From the NCBI RefSeq assembly GCF_005146945.1, contig NZ_SWMS01000009.1, forward strand, positions 62,001-126,000: a DNA stretch of 64,000 bases. The letters are read 5' to 3'. Every line of letters begins with the position of its first letter. Positions within the stretch are counted from its first letter, which is position 1. The stretch comes from Prauserella endophytica (GTDB lineage: Bacteria > Actinomycetota > Actinomycetes > Mycobacteriales > Pseudonocardiaceae). A program made the position numbers and the translations under genes. Below are positions 29,476 to 37,406 of this stretch, piece after piece. The notes beneath the pieces were generated by a model. That model did not search any database. It was given only the letters and a program-made list of their open reading frames with translations, and had not been told where the DNA came from.

Positions 29476-30608
29476 CCGAGCGGGAGAGCATCGCCGACAC
29501 GCTCGACGTCCAGGCGTACGACGAGAGCACGGGCGCCAACATCGACCGCGCGATGGGCCACGTGCCGGTGGTCGGCACGGCCTACGACTCCGGCAAGTCG
29601 ATCGCCGCGCACGCCCAGCAGGCGGCGCAGGCGGACAATCTGCAGGAGCTGGCCTCCGCGGGCGCCGCGCTGGTCGGTGACGGCGCGGCGTTCGTCGGCG
29701 CCGCGGCCGGGGACATCGTCACCTTCGCCATGGACCCCATCGGCTGGCTGGTCAGCCACGGGCTCAACATGCTGCTGGAGCTGGTTCAGCCGCTGCAGGA
29801 CGCACTGCACCAGGTCACCGGCGACGGCCCCGCCATCGGGCACGCCTCCGACAACTTCGTCACCATCGCGCAGGGCTTCGTCGCGCTCGCCGACGACTTC
29901 GAGCAGGCGGGCGACACCGCGCTGGCCGAATGGGTCGACGAGGCGGGCAACGCGGCGAAGGAGGCGCTCGGCGACTTCTCCTCCGGCATCCGCGGCATCG
30001 GCTCGGCGGCCGGTTCGGTGGCCGAGGTGCTGCAGATGTGGTCGATGGTCATGCAGGTCATCGAAGAGGTGATCAAGGCGATCATCACCGAGCTGGTGTC
30101 GTGGCTGATCACCATCTGGCTGCCCGCCCTGGCCGCGTCGGTCATCAGCTTCGGCAGCTCGGTCGCCGCCGCGATGACCGCCTCGATCGCCAAGGCCGCC
30201 AGCGTGCTCAAGAAGGTCACCGGCTACCTCGGCAGGTTCGGCAAGCTGCTCGACACCTTCATCGACTTCCTGGCGAAGTACTCGACGAAGGTCATGGAGA
30301 TGACCAGGAAGTTCCGCCTCGGGACCTACGCCGGTGAGTCGAAGTTCTCGCTCGAGGTTCTCGAGCACACCGCCGGGGTGCCGTTCAACCCGAGCAACCG
30401 GGCGCTCACCACGATGTTCCAGACCTCGGCCGGTGTTCAGCCGTTGGTCGCCGGTGCCGGAGCCAAGGCCGGTGTAGCGGCGGGGCGGACCGCCTACAGC
30501 GAGGGCACGGAAGACGTCAGCGTCGGAGGGGACGAGCCGTGGTTCGACAAGAGCGAGATCGGCGGGGACCAGAGCGCGGAGGAGACCCGAGGGAACCTCG
30601 ACATCTAG
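29472..30608 (+). CDS. Large alpha-helical protein, putative type VII secretion substrate
   Basis: A 378-residue protein of Ala/Gly/Val-rich helices. Residues about 25-110 look like a WXG/PPE-style helical bundle, and residues 180-235 include a hydrophobic stretch (LVSWLITIWLPALAASVI). The C-terminal about 80 residues are polar with EPWFDKSEIGGD near the end. No nuclease, deaminase or other toxin motif was recognised. Gene order (small DUF2580 partner, this protein, then a 256-residue unknown) resembles effector/immunity layouts, which is an inference only. Confidence 0.7.
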   Translation: MTERESIADTLDVQAYDESTGANIDRAMGHVPVVGTAYDSGKSIAAHAQQAAQADNLQELASAGAALVGDGAAFVGAAAGDIVTFAMDPIGWLVSHGLNMLLELVQPLQDALHQVTGDGPAIGHASDNFVTIAQGFVALADDFEQAGDTALAEWVDEAGNAAKEALGDFSSGIRGIGSAAGSVAEVLQMWSMVMQVIEEVIKAIITELVSWLITIWLPALAASVISFGSSVAAAMTASIAKAASVLKKVTGYLGRFGKLLDTFIDFLAKYSTKVMEMTRKFRLGTYAGESKFSLEVLEHTAGVPFNPSNRALTTMFQTSAGVQPLVAGAGAKAGVAAGRTAYSEGTEDVSVGGDEPWFDKSEIGGDQSAEETRGNLDI

Positions 30609-31309
30609 CCGGCACGCCGGAGGAGCTGATCGCCCAGGCGCCCACCGAGGCCAGGCGGCGGGCGGCGGAGAAGATCTTCGCTCACGAGGAGCGGCTCGAC
30701 GCGAAGCGCGACAAGACGCTGGTCCGCCCCGGTTTCCGGGAACGGGTCGAGGAGCTGCTTCGCGGTCAGTGGCGCGAGCCGGTGATCGTGCTGCGCCTGA
30801 GCGACGACGGACTCGGGTTCGAGGTGCCCGGCAGGCGCATGGACGGCACGGTCAAGGGCAAGAAGCTGATCCGTCGCTTCTGCTGGAACATCGTGCGCGG
30901 CATCGGCGTCTCGGTGCTCTCCGTCTTCGCCTTCGTCAACGGCGCGGGCAGCGGCGGAGGCAAGTGGGGGAACCCGTTCAAACGGCAGATCCGCGTGAAG
31001 GGCCCCGAGAACGCGATGGTGCTCGACCTGGTGGACCGGCTCCGCGGGGCGAAGGGACCGTGGCTGGCCTGCTCGCCGTCGTGGCTGGCGATCGTTGACA
31101 CCGGATCGACCTTCACCGACCCGGCCGACGCGCCCCCGCCGCGGATCCTCTGGCAGGCGCGGCGGCCGCAGGCGCCGGAGGTCGACCTCCGCGGGCGGAC
31201 CATCACCTGGCCGGACGGGTCGACGTTCGAGTTCCCCCTGCACGGCCGCGCCGAGGACCGGCACCTCCGGACGTTCCTCGGCCCGGGGGGCGCGATCAAC
31301 TGGCCTTAG
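30539..31309 (+). CDS. Hypothetical protein downstream of the ESX-like gene
   Basis: From GTG 30539 the frame gives 256 residues, overlapping the previous gene by 70 bp. The first 25 codons are Arg/Gly-rich and probably not translated; recognisable protein sequence begins near TPEELIAQAPTEARRR, where there is no ATG, GTG or TTG. The body has a Gly-rich hydrophobic patch (FAFVNGAGSGGGKWGN) and a C-terminal beta-rich region (TITWPDGSTFEF). No family was recognised. It could be an immunity or accessory protein for the upstream gene. Confidence 0.65.
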   Translation: MVRQERDRRGPERGGDPREPRHLAGTPEELIAQAPTEARRRAAEKIFAHEERLDAKRDKTLVRPGFRERVEELLRGQWREPVIVLRLSDDGLGFEVPGRRMDGTVKGKKLIRRFCWNIVRGIGVSVLSVFAFVNGAGSGGGKWGNPFKRQIRVKGPENAMVLDLVDRLRGAKGPWLACSPSWLAIVDTGSTFTDPADAPPPRILWQARRPQAPEVDLRGRTITWPDGSTFEFPLHGRAEDRHLRTFLGPGGAINWP

Positions 31310-31899
31310 AACGCGGGGGTGCCCCAGCTGCCCGTGAAAGCGAAGTCCTCCAGCGGCACGCGTTTGCGCGGTGCGCTTTCCCTCGCGATGTCGCGCTCCT
31401 CGCCGAGCACCTCCGGCTCGGCGAGGCCGCCGACGGCGATCGCGACGAGTGGCCGGACCTCGTCGGGCAGGCCGAACTCGCGGCTCACGGCCTCGTGGTC
31501 GAAGCCGGCCATCTGGTGCGCGACGAGCCCCTCGGCCACGGCCTGCAGCACGAGGTTCTCCGCCGCGAGCCCGGCGCCGTACTCGGCGTAGGGGATCGCA
31601 CCCTTCTCGTTGTGTGTGAGCGCGAGCACCACGAGCAGCGCCCCCGCGCGGTGAGCCCAGGACTGGTTGCGGCGCGTGAGCGTGCCGAGGATGCGGTCGT
31701 AGGTGTCCGCGCCCCTCCTGCCGACCAGGAAGCGGGCGGGCTGGGTGTTGCCGAACGACGGCGCCCACCGCGCGGCCTCCAGCAGCGCGCGGAGCTGGTC
31801 GGCTGTGACATCGGCCATGTCGTCGAGGGCCCTCGGGCTCCATCGCCGCGCGATCAGCTCGTGCACCGGGGCGCTCGTCTCGGCTTCCTTGTCACTCAT
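31306..31899 (-). CDS. Nitroreductase-family FMN oxidoreductase
   Basis: A 197-residue protein with the nitroreductase FMN-binding start ([11 protein letters not shown]), [14 protein letters not shown] and the later [21 protein letters not shown] blocks. It likely reduces a nitro, quinone or flavin substrate with NAD(P)H. ATG 31899 is supported by a TACAGT -10 box 6 nt upstream. The stop overlaps the unknown convergent gene by 4 bp. Confidence 0.9.
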   Translation of the reverse strand: MSDKEAETSAPVHELIARRWSPRALDDMADVTADQLRALLEAARWAPSFGNTQPARFLVGRRGADTYDRILGTLTRRNQSWAHRAGALLVVLALTHNEKGAIPYAEYGAGLAAENLVLQAVAEGLVAHQMAGFDHEAVSREFGLPDEVRPLVAIAVGGLAEPEVLGEERDIARESAPRKRVPLEDFAFTGSWGTPAF

Positions 31900-31905
31900 G
31901 GGCTC

Positions 31906-31911
31906 ACTGTA
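31906..31911 (-). promoter_or_regulatory. Leaderless-type -10 box of the nitroreductase gene
   Basis: On the minus strand TACAGT ends 6 nt before ATG 31899, with no Shine-Dalgarno sequence between. Confidence 0.6.
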
Positions 31912-32069
31912 GGTCAGCGGTGTGGTACGCGTGGCGCTCGGCGAGTGGCCGGGGCCACAAAGCGAGATGTCCTCGGTGCACACCCCCGGTACTCTGTCCC
32001 GAAGGTATGGAGCGGGCCCTTCGCAACAGAACCGTGAGGTGTGCTCGCTCCGGCGAGGAGGTTCGGCAA

Positions 32070-33332
32070 GTGGCGCTCGTGGTCCAGAAGTACGGCGGTT
32101 CGTCGTTGGAGAGCGCAGACCGGATCAAGCGCGTTGCCGAGCGGATCGTTGCCACCAAGAAGGCGGGCAACGAGGTCGTGGTGGTGTGCTCGGCGATGGG
32201 TGACACCACCGACGAACTGCTCGATCTCGCGGAACAGGTGAACCCGGTTCCCCCGGAACGCGAGATGGACATGCTGCTGACGGCAGGAGAGCGGATCTCC
32301 AACGCGCTTGTCGCGATGGCGATCTCGGCGCAGGGTGCCGAGGCGTGGTCGTTCACCGGTTCGCAGGCGGGGGTCGTCACCACGTCGGTGCACGGCAACG
32401 CGCGCATCATCGATGTCACGCCCAGTCGCGTGACCGACGCGCTGGAGCAGGGCTACATCGCACTGGTGGCCGGGTTCCAGGGCGTCGCGCAGGACACCAA
32501 GGACATCACCACGCTCGGCCGGGGTGGCTCCGACACCACCGCGGTGGCGCTCGCCGCCGCGCTCAACGCCGATGTGTGCGAGATCTACTCCGATGTGGAC
32601 GGTGTGTACACCGCCGACCCGCGGATCGTGCCGAACGCGCGCAAGCTCGACACGGTGCCCTATGAGGAGATGCTCGAACTCGCCGCCAGCGGCTCGAAGA
32701 TCCTGCACCTGCGCTCGGTGGAGTACGCCCGCCGCTACGGCGTGCCGATCCGGGTTCGTTCTTCCTACAGTGACAAGCCGGGCACGACCGTGGCCGGTTC
32801 GATTGAGGAGCTCCCCGTGGAACAAGCGTTGATCACCGGTGTGGCCCACGACCGCTCGGAGGCCAAGATCACGGTCACCGGGGTCCCGGACCACGCGGGC
32901 GCGGCAGCGAGGATCTTCCGCACCGTCGCGGACGCGGAGATCGACATCGACATGGTGCTGCAGAACATCTCCAACACCACCGGCCGCACTGACATCACCT
33001 TCACGCTGTCGAAGGCGAACGGCCCCAAGGCCGTGAGCGAGCTCGAGAAGATCAAGGCGGAGCTGGACTTCTCGGCCGTGCTCTACGACGACCACGTCGG
33101 CAAGGTCTCGCTCGTCGGCGCGGGCATGCGCTCGCACCCCGGTGTCACGGCGTCCTTCTGCGAGGCGCTCGCGAAGTCGGGTGTGAACATCGAGATCATC
33201 AACACCTCGGAGATCCGGATCTCGGTGTTGATCAGGGACGCGCAGCTCGACGACGCGGTGCGCGCGATTCACGAGGCATTCGAGCTCGGCGGCGACGAAG
33301 AGGCCGTCGTTTACGCAGGGAGTGGACGCTAG
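32070..33332 (+). CDS. lysC: Aspartate kinase, alpha subunit
   Basis: A 420-residue enzyme that phosphorylates aspartate, opening the pathway to lysine, threonine, methionine and diaminopimelate. The kinase domain starts [11 protein letters not shown] and includes [16 protein letters not shown]; two ACT domains occupy about residues 265-420 and mediate lysine/threonine feedback. GTG 32070 was chosen because the family begins right before the KYGGSS motif. An internal start makes the beta subunit. asd follows with no gap. Confidence 0.96.
   Translation: MALVVQKYGGSSLESADRIKRVAERIVATKKAGNEVVVVCSAMGDTTDELLDLAEQVNPVPPEREMDMLLTAGERISNALVAMAISAQGAEAWSFTGSQAGVVTTSVHGNARIIDVTPSRVTDALEQGYIALVAGFQGVAQDTKDITTLGRGGSDTTAVALAAALNADVCEIYSDVDGVYTADPRIVPNARKLDTVPYEEMLELAASGSKILHLRSVEYARRYGVPIRVRSSYSDKPGTTVAGSIEELPVEQALITGVAHDRSEAKITVTGVPDHAGAAARIFRTVADAEIDIDMVLQNISNTTGRTDITFTLSKANGPKAVSELEKIKAELDFSAVLYDDHVGKVSLVGAGMRSHPGVTASFCEALAKSGVNIEIINTSEIRISVLIRDAQLDDAVRAIHEAFELGGDEEAVVYAGSGR
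32817..33332 (+). CDS. lysC: Aspartate kinase beta subunit from an internal start
   Basis: Inside lysC, GTG 32817 is in frame and preceded by GAGGAG (32805-32810) at 6 nt. It would yield a 171-residue protein ([15 protein letters not shown]...) consisting of the two ACT domains. Overlapping alpha/beta subunits from one gene are known for Corynebacterium and Bacillus aspartokinases, and the position here corresponds. Confidence 0.7.
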   Translation: MEQALITGVAHDRSEAKITVTGVPDHAGAAARIFRTVADAEIDIDMVLQNISNTTGRTDITFTLSKANGPKAVSELEKIKAELDFSAVLYDDHVGKVSLVGAGMRSHPGVTASFCEALAKSGVNIEIINTSEIRISVLIRDAQLDDAVRAIHEAFELGGDEEAVVYAGSGR

Positions 33333-34409
33333 ATGACTGCACAGGGCCCCACGCTGGCTCTGGTCGGCGCGACCGGAGCGGTCGGCACCGTCATGATCGA
33401 CATCATCAACGGGCGCGAGAGCGTGCCGTGGGGTGAGATCCGGCTGATCGCCTCCGCGCGGTCGGCGGGCAAGAAGATCGTGGTGCGCGGTGAGGAGCTG
33501 ACGGTCGTCGAGCTGAAGCCCGAGGCGTTCGACGGCGTCGACGTCGCGATGTTCGACGTGCCCGACGAGGTCTCCGCCGAATGGGCTCCGGTCGCCGCCG
33601 CGCGCGGCGCCGTGGCCGTCGACAACTCCGGCGCGTTCCGCATGGACGACGAGGTGCCGCTCGTGGTGCCCGAGGTCAACGCGGACAAGGTCGCGCAGCG
33701 ACCCAAGGGCATCATCGCCAACCCCAACTGCACCACGCTGTCGATGATGGCCGCGCTCGGCGCGCTGCACCGCGAGTTCGGGCTCACCGAGCTGGTGGTG
33801 GCGTCCTACCAGGCCGCTTCCGGTGCCGGGCAGGGCGGCATCGACCGGCTGTACGCCGAGCTGGAGGCCGTGGCGGGCAAGGGACTCGGCTCGAAGGCCG
33901 GCGACGTCCGCGCCGCCCTCGAGTCGGCCGGACTGTCCATGGCGGACACTCCGTTCGCCGGAACTCCGTTGGCACTCAACGTGATCCCGTCTGCTGGCTC
34001 CTACAAGGGCGACGGCTGGTTCTCCGAGGAGCTGAAGGTGCGCAACGAGTCACGCAAGATCCTCGGCATCCCGGACCTGAAGGTGTCGGCCACCTGCGTG
34101 CGCGTACCCGTGGTCACCACGCACTCGCTCGCGGTTCACGCCACGTTCTCCCGTGAGGTGACCGTCGAGGCCGCGCACAAGGTGTTCGAGCAGCAGCCTT
34201 CGATCGTGCTCGTCGACGACCCGGAGAAGGGCGAGTTCCCGTCGCCCGCCGACGTGGTGGGTGGCGACCCGACCTACGTCGGCCGGGTCCGCCAGGCGCT
34301 GGACTTCCCGAACACGCTCGACTTCTTCGTGTGCGGCGACAACCTCCGCAAGGGTGCCGCCCTGAACACGTACGAGATCGCCGAGGAGCTCGCGCAGACC
34401 CTCGCCTGA
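33333..34409 (+). CDS. asd: Aspartate-semialdehyde dehydrogenase
   Basis: A 358-residue enzyme reducing aspartyl phosphate to aspartate semialdehyde with NADPH. The N-terminal Rossmann motif is [12 protein letters not shown], the catalytic Cys lies in [13 protein letters not shown] (about residue 129), and the family pattern [15 protein letters not shown] follows. The ATG begins immediately after the lysC stop, so the two are co-transcribed, as in other actinobacteria. Confidence 0.96.
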   Translation: MTAQGPTLALVGATGAVGTVMIDIINGRESVPWGEIRLIASARSAGKKIVVRGEELTVVELKPEAFDGVDVAMFDVPDEVSAEWAPVAAARGAVAVDNSGAFRMDDEVPLVVPEVNADKVAQRPKGIIANPNCTTLSMMAALGALHREFGLTELVVASYQAASGAGQGGIDRLYAELEAVAGKGLGSKAGDVRAALESAGLSMADTPFAGTPLALNVIPSAGSYKGDGWFSEELKVRNESRKILGIPDLKVSATCVRVPVVTTHSLAVHATFSREVTVEAAHKVFEQQPSIVLVDDPEKGEFPSPADVVGGDPTYVGRVRQALDFPNTLDFFVCGDNLRKGAALNTYEIAEELAQTLA

Positions 34410-34417
34410 GTCACCTA

Positions 34418-34474
34418 CTGCAGTGAAGGCCACCTTGCCTGCGTTCAACGCAGGCAAGGTGGCCTTCACTGCAG
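34418..34474. repeat. Dispersed palindrome family A, copy 4
   Basis: Perfect 28-bp inverted repeat, arms 34418-34445 and 34447-34474, outer sequence CTGCAGTGAAGGCCACC. It lies between the convergent genes asd and DUF418, close to both stops, and could terminate both. Confidence 0.93.
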
Positions 34475-34501
34475 CTGGGCACGGCTGACCTCGCCGTGCG
34501 G

Positions 34502-35647
34502 TCAGTGCGCCGTTGCGTCCACGCGCTCGCGGGATCGTTGCGGCGCCTGGTAAGCCCAGTGCCACACCTGCTCCAGCGGGCCGCGCGAGAACCGGGACAG
34601 CCACCACGACGCCAGCAGCATCAGCAGCGCGCACACGCTGACGAAGAGCGCGGCGACCCACCACGGGCGGGCGTCGGCGAACATGGCCGCGAGGCCGAAC
34701 CCCCAGCCGTAGCACAGGATCGAGCACACGACGTTCTGCCCGACGTAGCACGACAGCGCCGAGCGCCCCACGGCCGTCAGGCCACGCCGCAGCGGTCCGG
34801 CCTCGTCGCGCATCCGGTGCAGCAGCCACGGCACCAGGCCGAGCAGGCCGAACGCCACGAGCGGAGCGGCGAGGTATCGGTCGGCCAGGAACCACTCCGT
34901 CCCGGCGAACGACGTGAGCAGGTTCAGCGGGACGCCGACGCCGAGCCCGATCCGCATCAGCCGCACCTGGACAGCACGCCCTGACGACGTCAGCGCCCCC
35001 GCCCGCCACAGCCGCACCCCGGCCAGGAACAGCACCGTGCTGAGCGGGATCGCGAACAGCGCCTCGGCGCGGTACGTGGCGAAGTCGGAAAGCCGCGTGC
35101 TCACCTGCTCGGGCCAGCTGTCGGTGCTCGTGGCGGCGCCGCCGGAGACCGTCGCGTCGGAGAGCGCGAGAGCAGCCGTGAGCAGGCCGATGACCGTGAC
35201 GTGCAGCGCGGCCACGCCGATGAGCCAGCCGCGCTGCACCCGGGCACTCCGGCCGACGAGGAACGCCACGAGCACCGATACCACGGCGTAGTACATGAGG
35301 ACGTCGAACTCGAAGATCAGGACGTAGTGCAGAAGGCCCTCGACCAGCAGCAGTGCCGAACGCCACAGATACCAGCCGGGCCAGCGCCTACCGCGCCGCA
35401 TCGCCGCGCGGTACTGCAGTTCGAGCCCGATCCCGAACAGCAGCGACAGCAGTGCCAGGAACTTGCCGTTGGTGAGGAAGCGCAGCACCGTCTCGGTGAA
35501 CCCGGCGACCGAGTCCGGTGCGGGACCGGTGAGGAATCCCGCTGCCCCCAGCGGGTCGGTGAAGATCCAGATGTTGGTGCCCAGCGTGCCGAGGATCGCG
35601 ATGCCCCGGATCACGTCCAGGGCGGTGACGCGCCCACTACCTGCCAT
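34502..35647 (-). CDS. DUF418-family membrane protein
   Basis: A 381-residue protein with about ten hydrophobic segments. The start VTALDVIRGIAILGTLGTNI and the C-terminal block QNVVCSILCYGWGFGL are typical of DUF418 proteins (YeiB-like acyltransferase-related membrane proteins). The function is not established. ATG 35647 follows GGGAGG; longer in-frame sequence overlaps the lipoprotein gene on the other strand and is not used. Confidence 0.88.
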   Translation of the reverse strand: MAGSGRVTALDVIRGIAILGTLGTNIWIFTDPLGAAGFLTGPAPDSVAGFTETVLRFLTNGKFLALLSLLFGIGLELQYRAAMRRGRRWPGWYLWRSALLLVEGLLHYVLIFEFDVLMYYAVVSVLVAFLVGRSARVQRGWLIGVAALHVTVIGLLTAALALSDATVSGGAATSTDSWPEQVSTRLSDFATYRAEALFAIPLSTVLFLAGVRLWRAGALTSSGRAVQVRLMRIGLGVGVPLNLLTSFAGTEWFLADRYLAAPLVAFGLLGLVPWLLHRMRDEAGPLRRGLTAVGRSALSCYVGQNVVCSILCYGWGFGLAAMFADARPWWVAALFVSVCALLMLLASWWLSRFSRGPLEQVWHWAYQAPQRSRERVDATAH

Positions 35648-35737
35648 GATTCCCTCCCGCGACGAAACTAGGGCCGCGGGGCGCCGAGGGCGTCGTCCTG
35701 AAGTCGGAGGCCGGGTGGGCAAAAGGGAGGAACCCGG

Positions 35738-35743
35738 TAGGTT
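35738..35743 (+). promoter_or_regulatory. Leaderless-type -10 box of the 123-residue lipoprotein gene
   Basis: TAGGTT ends 7 nt before ATG 35751. A GGGAGG at 35725-35730 is too distant to act as ribosome site. Confidence 0.6.
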
Positions 35744-35750
35744 CTGCGGC

Positions 35751-36122
35751 ATGCTGAAAAGGTGCGCGCCGGTCGCGCTGGGACTGTTGCTGCTCACGGG
35801 CTGCTCCGAGGTGAACGAGGCCGTCGACCAGGTGAACTCGGCGACGAGCAAGGCGAGCGTGTGCAGCCAGGCTCTGGGCATCGTCGACCTGAACCCGAAC
35901 GTGGACCCGCAGGAGGTGCAGGCGCGCGCCGAGGAGAAGGCGAACCAGCTGCAGGACCTGGCCAACCAGGTCGCCGAACAGGACGTCAAGCAGACGCTCG
36001 GCGCGATGGCCGACGGCTACCTCGAGCTCGAACAGCAGAAGCTGGACAACATGAACGCGTTCAACCAGTGGTTGCAACGGAATCTGAACAACCTGGAGCA
36101 GTTGCGCCAGGCCTGCCTGTAA
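35751..36122 (+). CDS. Small lipoprotein, function unknown
   Basis: A 123-residue protein with signal peptide and lipobox LTGC (Cys18), then an alpha-helical, Gln/Asn/Glu-rich mature part (QARAEEKANQLQDLANQV; LQRNLNNLEQLRQ) likely to form a coiled coil on the outer face of the membrane. I do not recognise the family. Its last 62 bp overlap the convergent MFS gene. Confidence 0.82.
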   Translation: MLKRCAPVALGLLLLTGCSEVNEAVDQVNSATSKASVCSQALGIVDLNPNVDPQEVQARAEEKANQLQDLANQVAEQDVKQTLGAMADGYLELEQQKLDNMNAFNQWLQRNLNNLEQLRQACL

Positions 36123-37296
36123 CCGACGGCCGCCCTGGGCGGCGCTGCAGCAGCCAGCCTGCGAGGGCGAACAGCAGCCCGCCCAGCCCCGCGGCCACGA
36201 ACCCCCAGCCTGGCTGGGAGTGATCGATCACGAAGCCCACCACCGGCGCGCCGATCGCCATCCCGATCCGGGTCGCCGAGTCCTGCAGGCCCATCGCCTC
36301 GCCGCGTACGGACACCGGTGCGAGCCTGCTCACCGACTCCGTCGTCGCGGCCAGCGTCGGCGCGCACGCCAGGTTCGTCGGCACGAGTGCGAGCGCCAGC
36401 AGCCACCACGGATCGGTCACCAGCGCGACCGGAATCACCAGCACGGCGAGCAGAACCATCAGCGGTAGCTGGGAGAGCGACCTCGGCACCGCGCCGTGGA
36501 TGAGCCCGCCCGTCAGCGACGCGACGCACATCACGGCGATCACGACACCGGTCCAGCCGACCTCGCCGGACTCGCGAAGGGCCGCGAGTGCCGCGAGCTC
36601 CGTGCCCATGAGCACGAACAGGGCGCCCATGGCGACCAGCAGCGTGCCGATCAGCGGCGCGCCGAGCCACGCGCGGATCCTCGGCCGCGTGCCCGGTGTC
36701 GCGCCGCGCTCCTCCTCGGTGCGGATGGGTGGATCCACCAGGTACAGCGCCGCAGCGCACGCCCCGAACACGATGCCGATGCCCGTGAGCGCCACGGTGG
36801 ACGAGAGCTGCGTGCTCGCCGCGATGCCGAGCGCGGGGCCGATCATGAAGGTGGTCTCGAGCGAGATGGTGTCGAGCGAGTAGGCCGCGCGCCGCCGGGG
36901 CTCGGGCACGAGTGCGGTGATCACCTGGCGGGCGATCGAACCGGCCGGCAGCACGAGCGCCCCGGCGGGCAGGGCCACGACGAGCAGCGCCTGGTACGGC
37001 AGGTACGGCACGCTCACCCAGAACGCCGTCGACGCGAGCCCGCACACCGCGACCACGGGGCGCAGGCCGTGCCGGTCGATCAGCCTGCCGATCAGCGGCG
37101 CCGCGAGTGCCGTGCCGGCCGTGGTGGCCGTGCCGACGAGCCCGGCCGCGCCGTAGCCGTGCCCAAGCTCGCTGACGATGTGCAGCGTCAGCGTGATGCT
37201 TGTCGCCGTCATCGGCAGCCGGGCCAGTGTCATCAGCAGGAAGGACGTTTTCGTCCCTGGCAGGCGGAGGACGTCGAGGTAGGGCTGCAGCGGCAC
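36061..37296 (-). CDS. MFS transporter (12-helix)
   Basis: A 411-residue protein with about twelve hydrophobic segments. It shares blocks with the MFS protein at 59.3-60.5 kb (AAPLIGRLIDRHGLRP; AYSLDTISLETTFMIGP), so the two are paralogues of one subfamily. The substrate is unknown. GTG 37296 gives a normal short N-terminus; the longer frame to 37425 covers the divergent promoter. The C-terminal tail beyond the last helix overlaps the lipoprotein gene. Confidence 0.88.
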   Translation of the reverse strand: MPLQPYLDVLRLPGTKTSFLLMTLARLPMTATSITLTLHIVSELGHGYGAAGLVGTATTAGTALAAPLIGRLIDRHGLRPVVAVCGLASTAFWVSVPYLPYQALLVVALPAGALVLPAGSIARQVITALVPEPRRRAAYSLDTISLETTFMIGPALGIAASTQLSSTVALTGIGIVFGACAAALYLVDPPIRTEEERGATPGTRPRIRAWLGAPLIGTLLVAMGALFVLMGTELAALAALRESGEVGWTGVVIAVMCVASLTGGLIHGAVPRSLSQLPLMVLLAVLVIPVALVTDPWWLLALALVPTNLACAPTLAATTESVSRLAPVSVRGEAMGLQDSATRIGMAIGAPVVGFVIDHSQPGWGFVAAGLGGLLFALAGWLLQRRPGRPSVTGRPGATAPGCSDSVATTG

Positions 37297-37362
37297 AACG
37301 TCCAGACAAGCGCAACCTGGTACGCCCGTGCAACTTCTTTTCGGTGGCGCCGGACGAAAAAT

Positions 37363-37396
37363 GGTAGCTACTATCAAAAGGTAGTTACTGTCGAAA
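37363..37396. promoter_or_regulatory. Tandem operator-like repeats before the DHA2 pump gene
   Basis: Two adjacent 17-bp direct repeats: GGTAGCTACTATCAAAA (37363-37379) and GGTAGTTACTGTCGAAA (37380-37396). Each has a near-palindromic core (GTAGCTAC). The first contains a possible -10 box, TACTAT (37369-37374). A TetR gene lies at the end of the operon, so these are candidate TetR sites covering the promoter. Confidence 0.6.
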
Positions 37397-37406
37397 GGTG
37401 GTCGCC

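Noticed and set aside
29472-30608. Polymorphic toxin with a nuclease or deaminase domain
   Set aside because: No catalytic motif of known toxin families could be identified in the C-terminal region, so only a secretion-substrate call is made.
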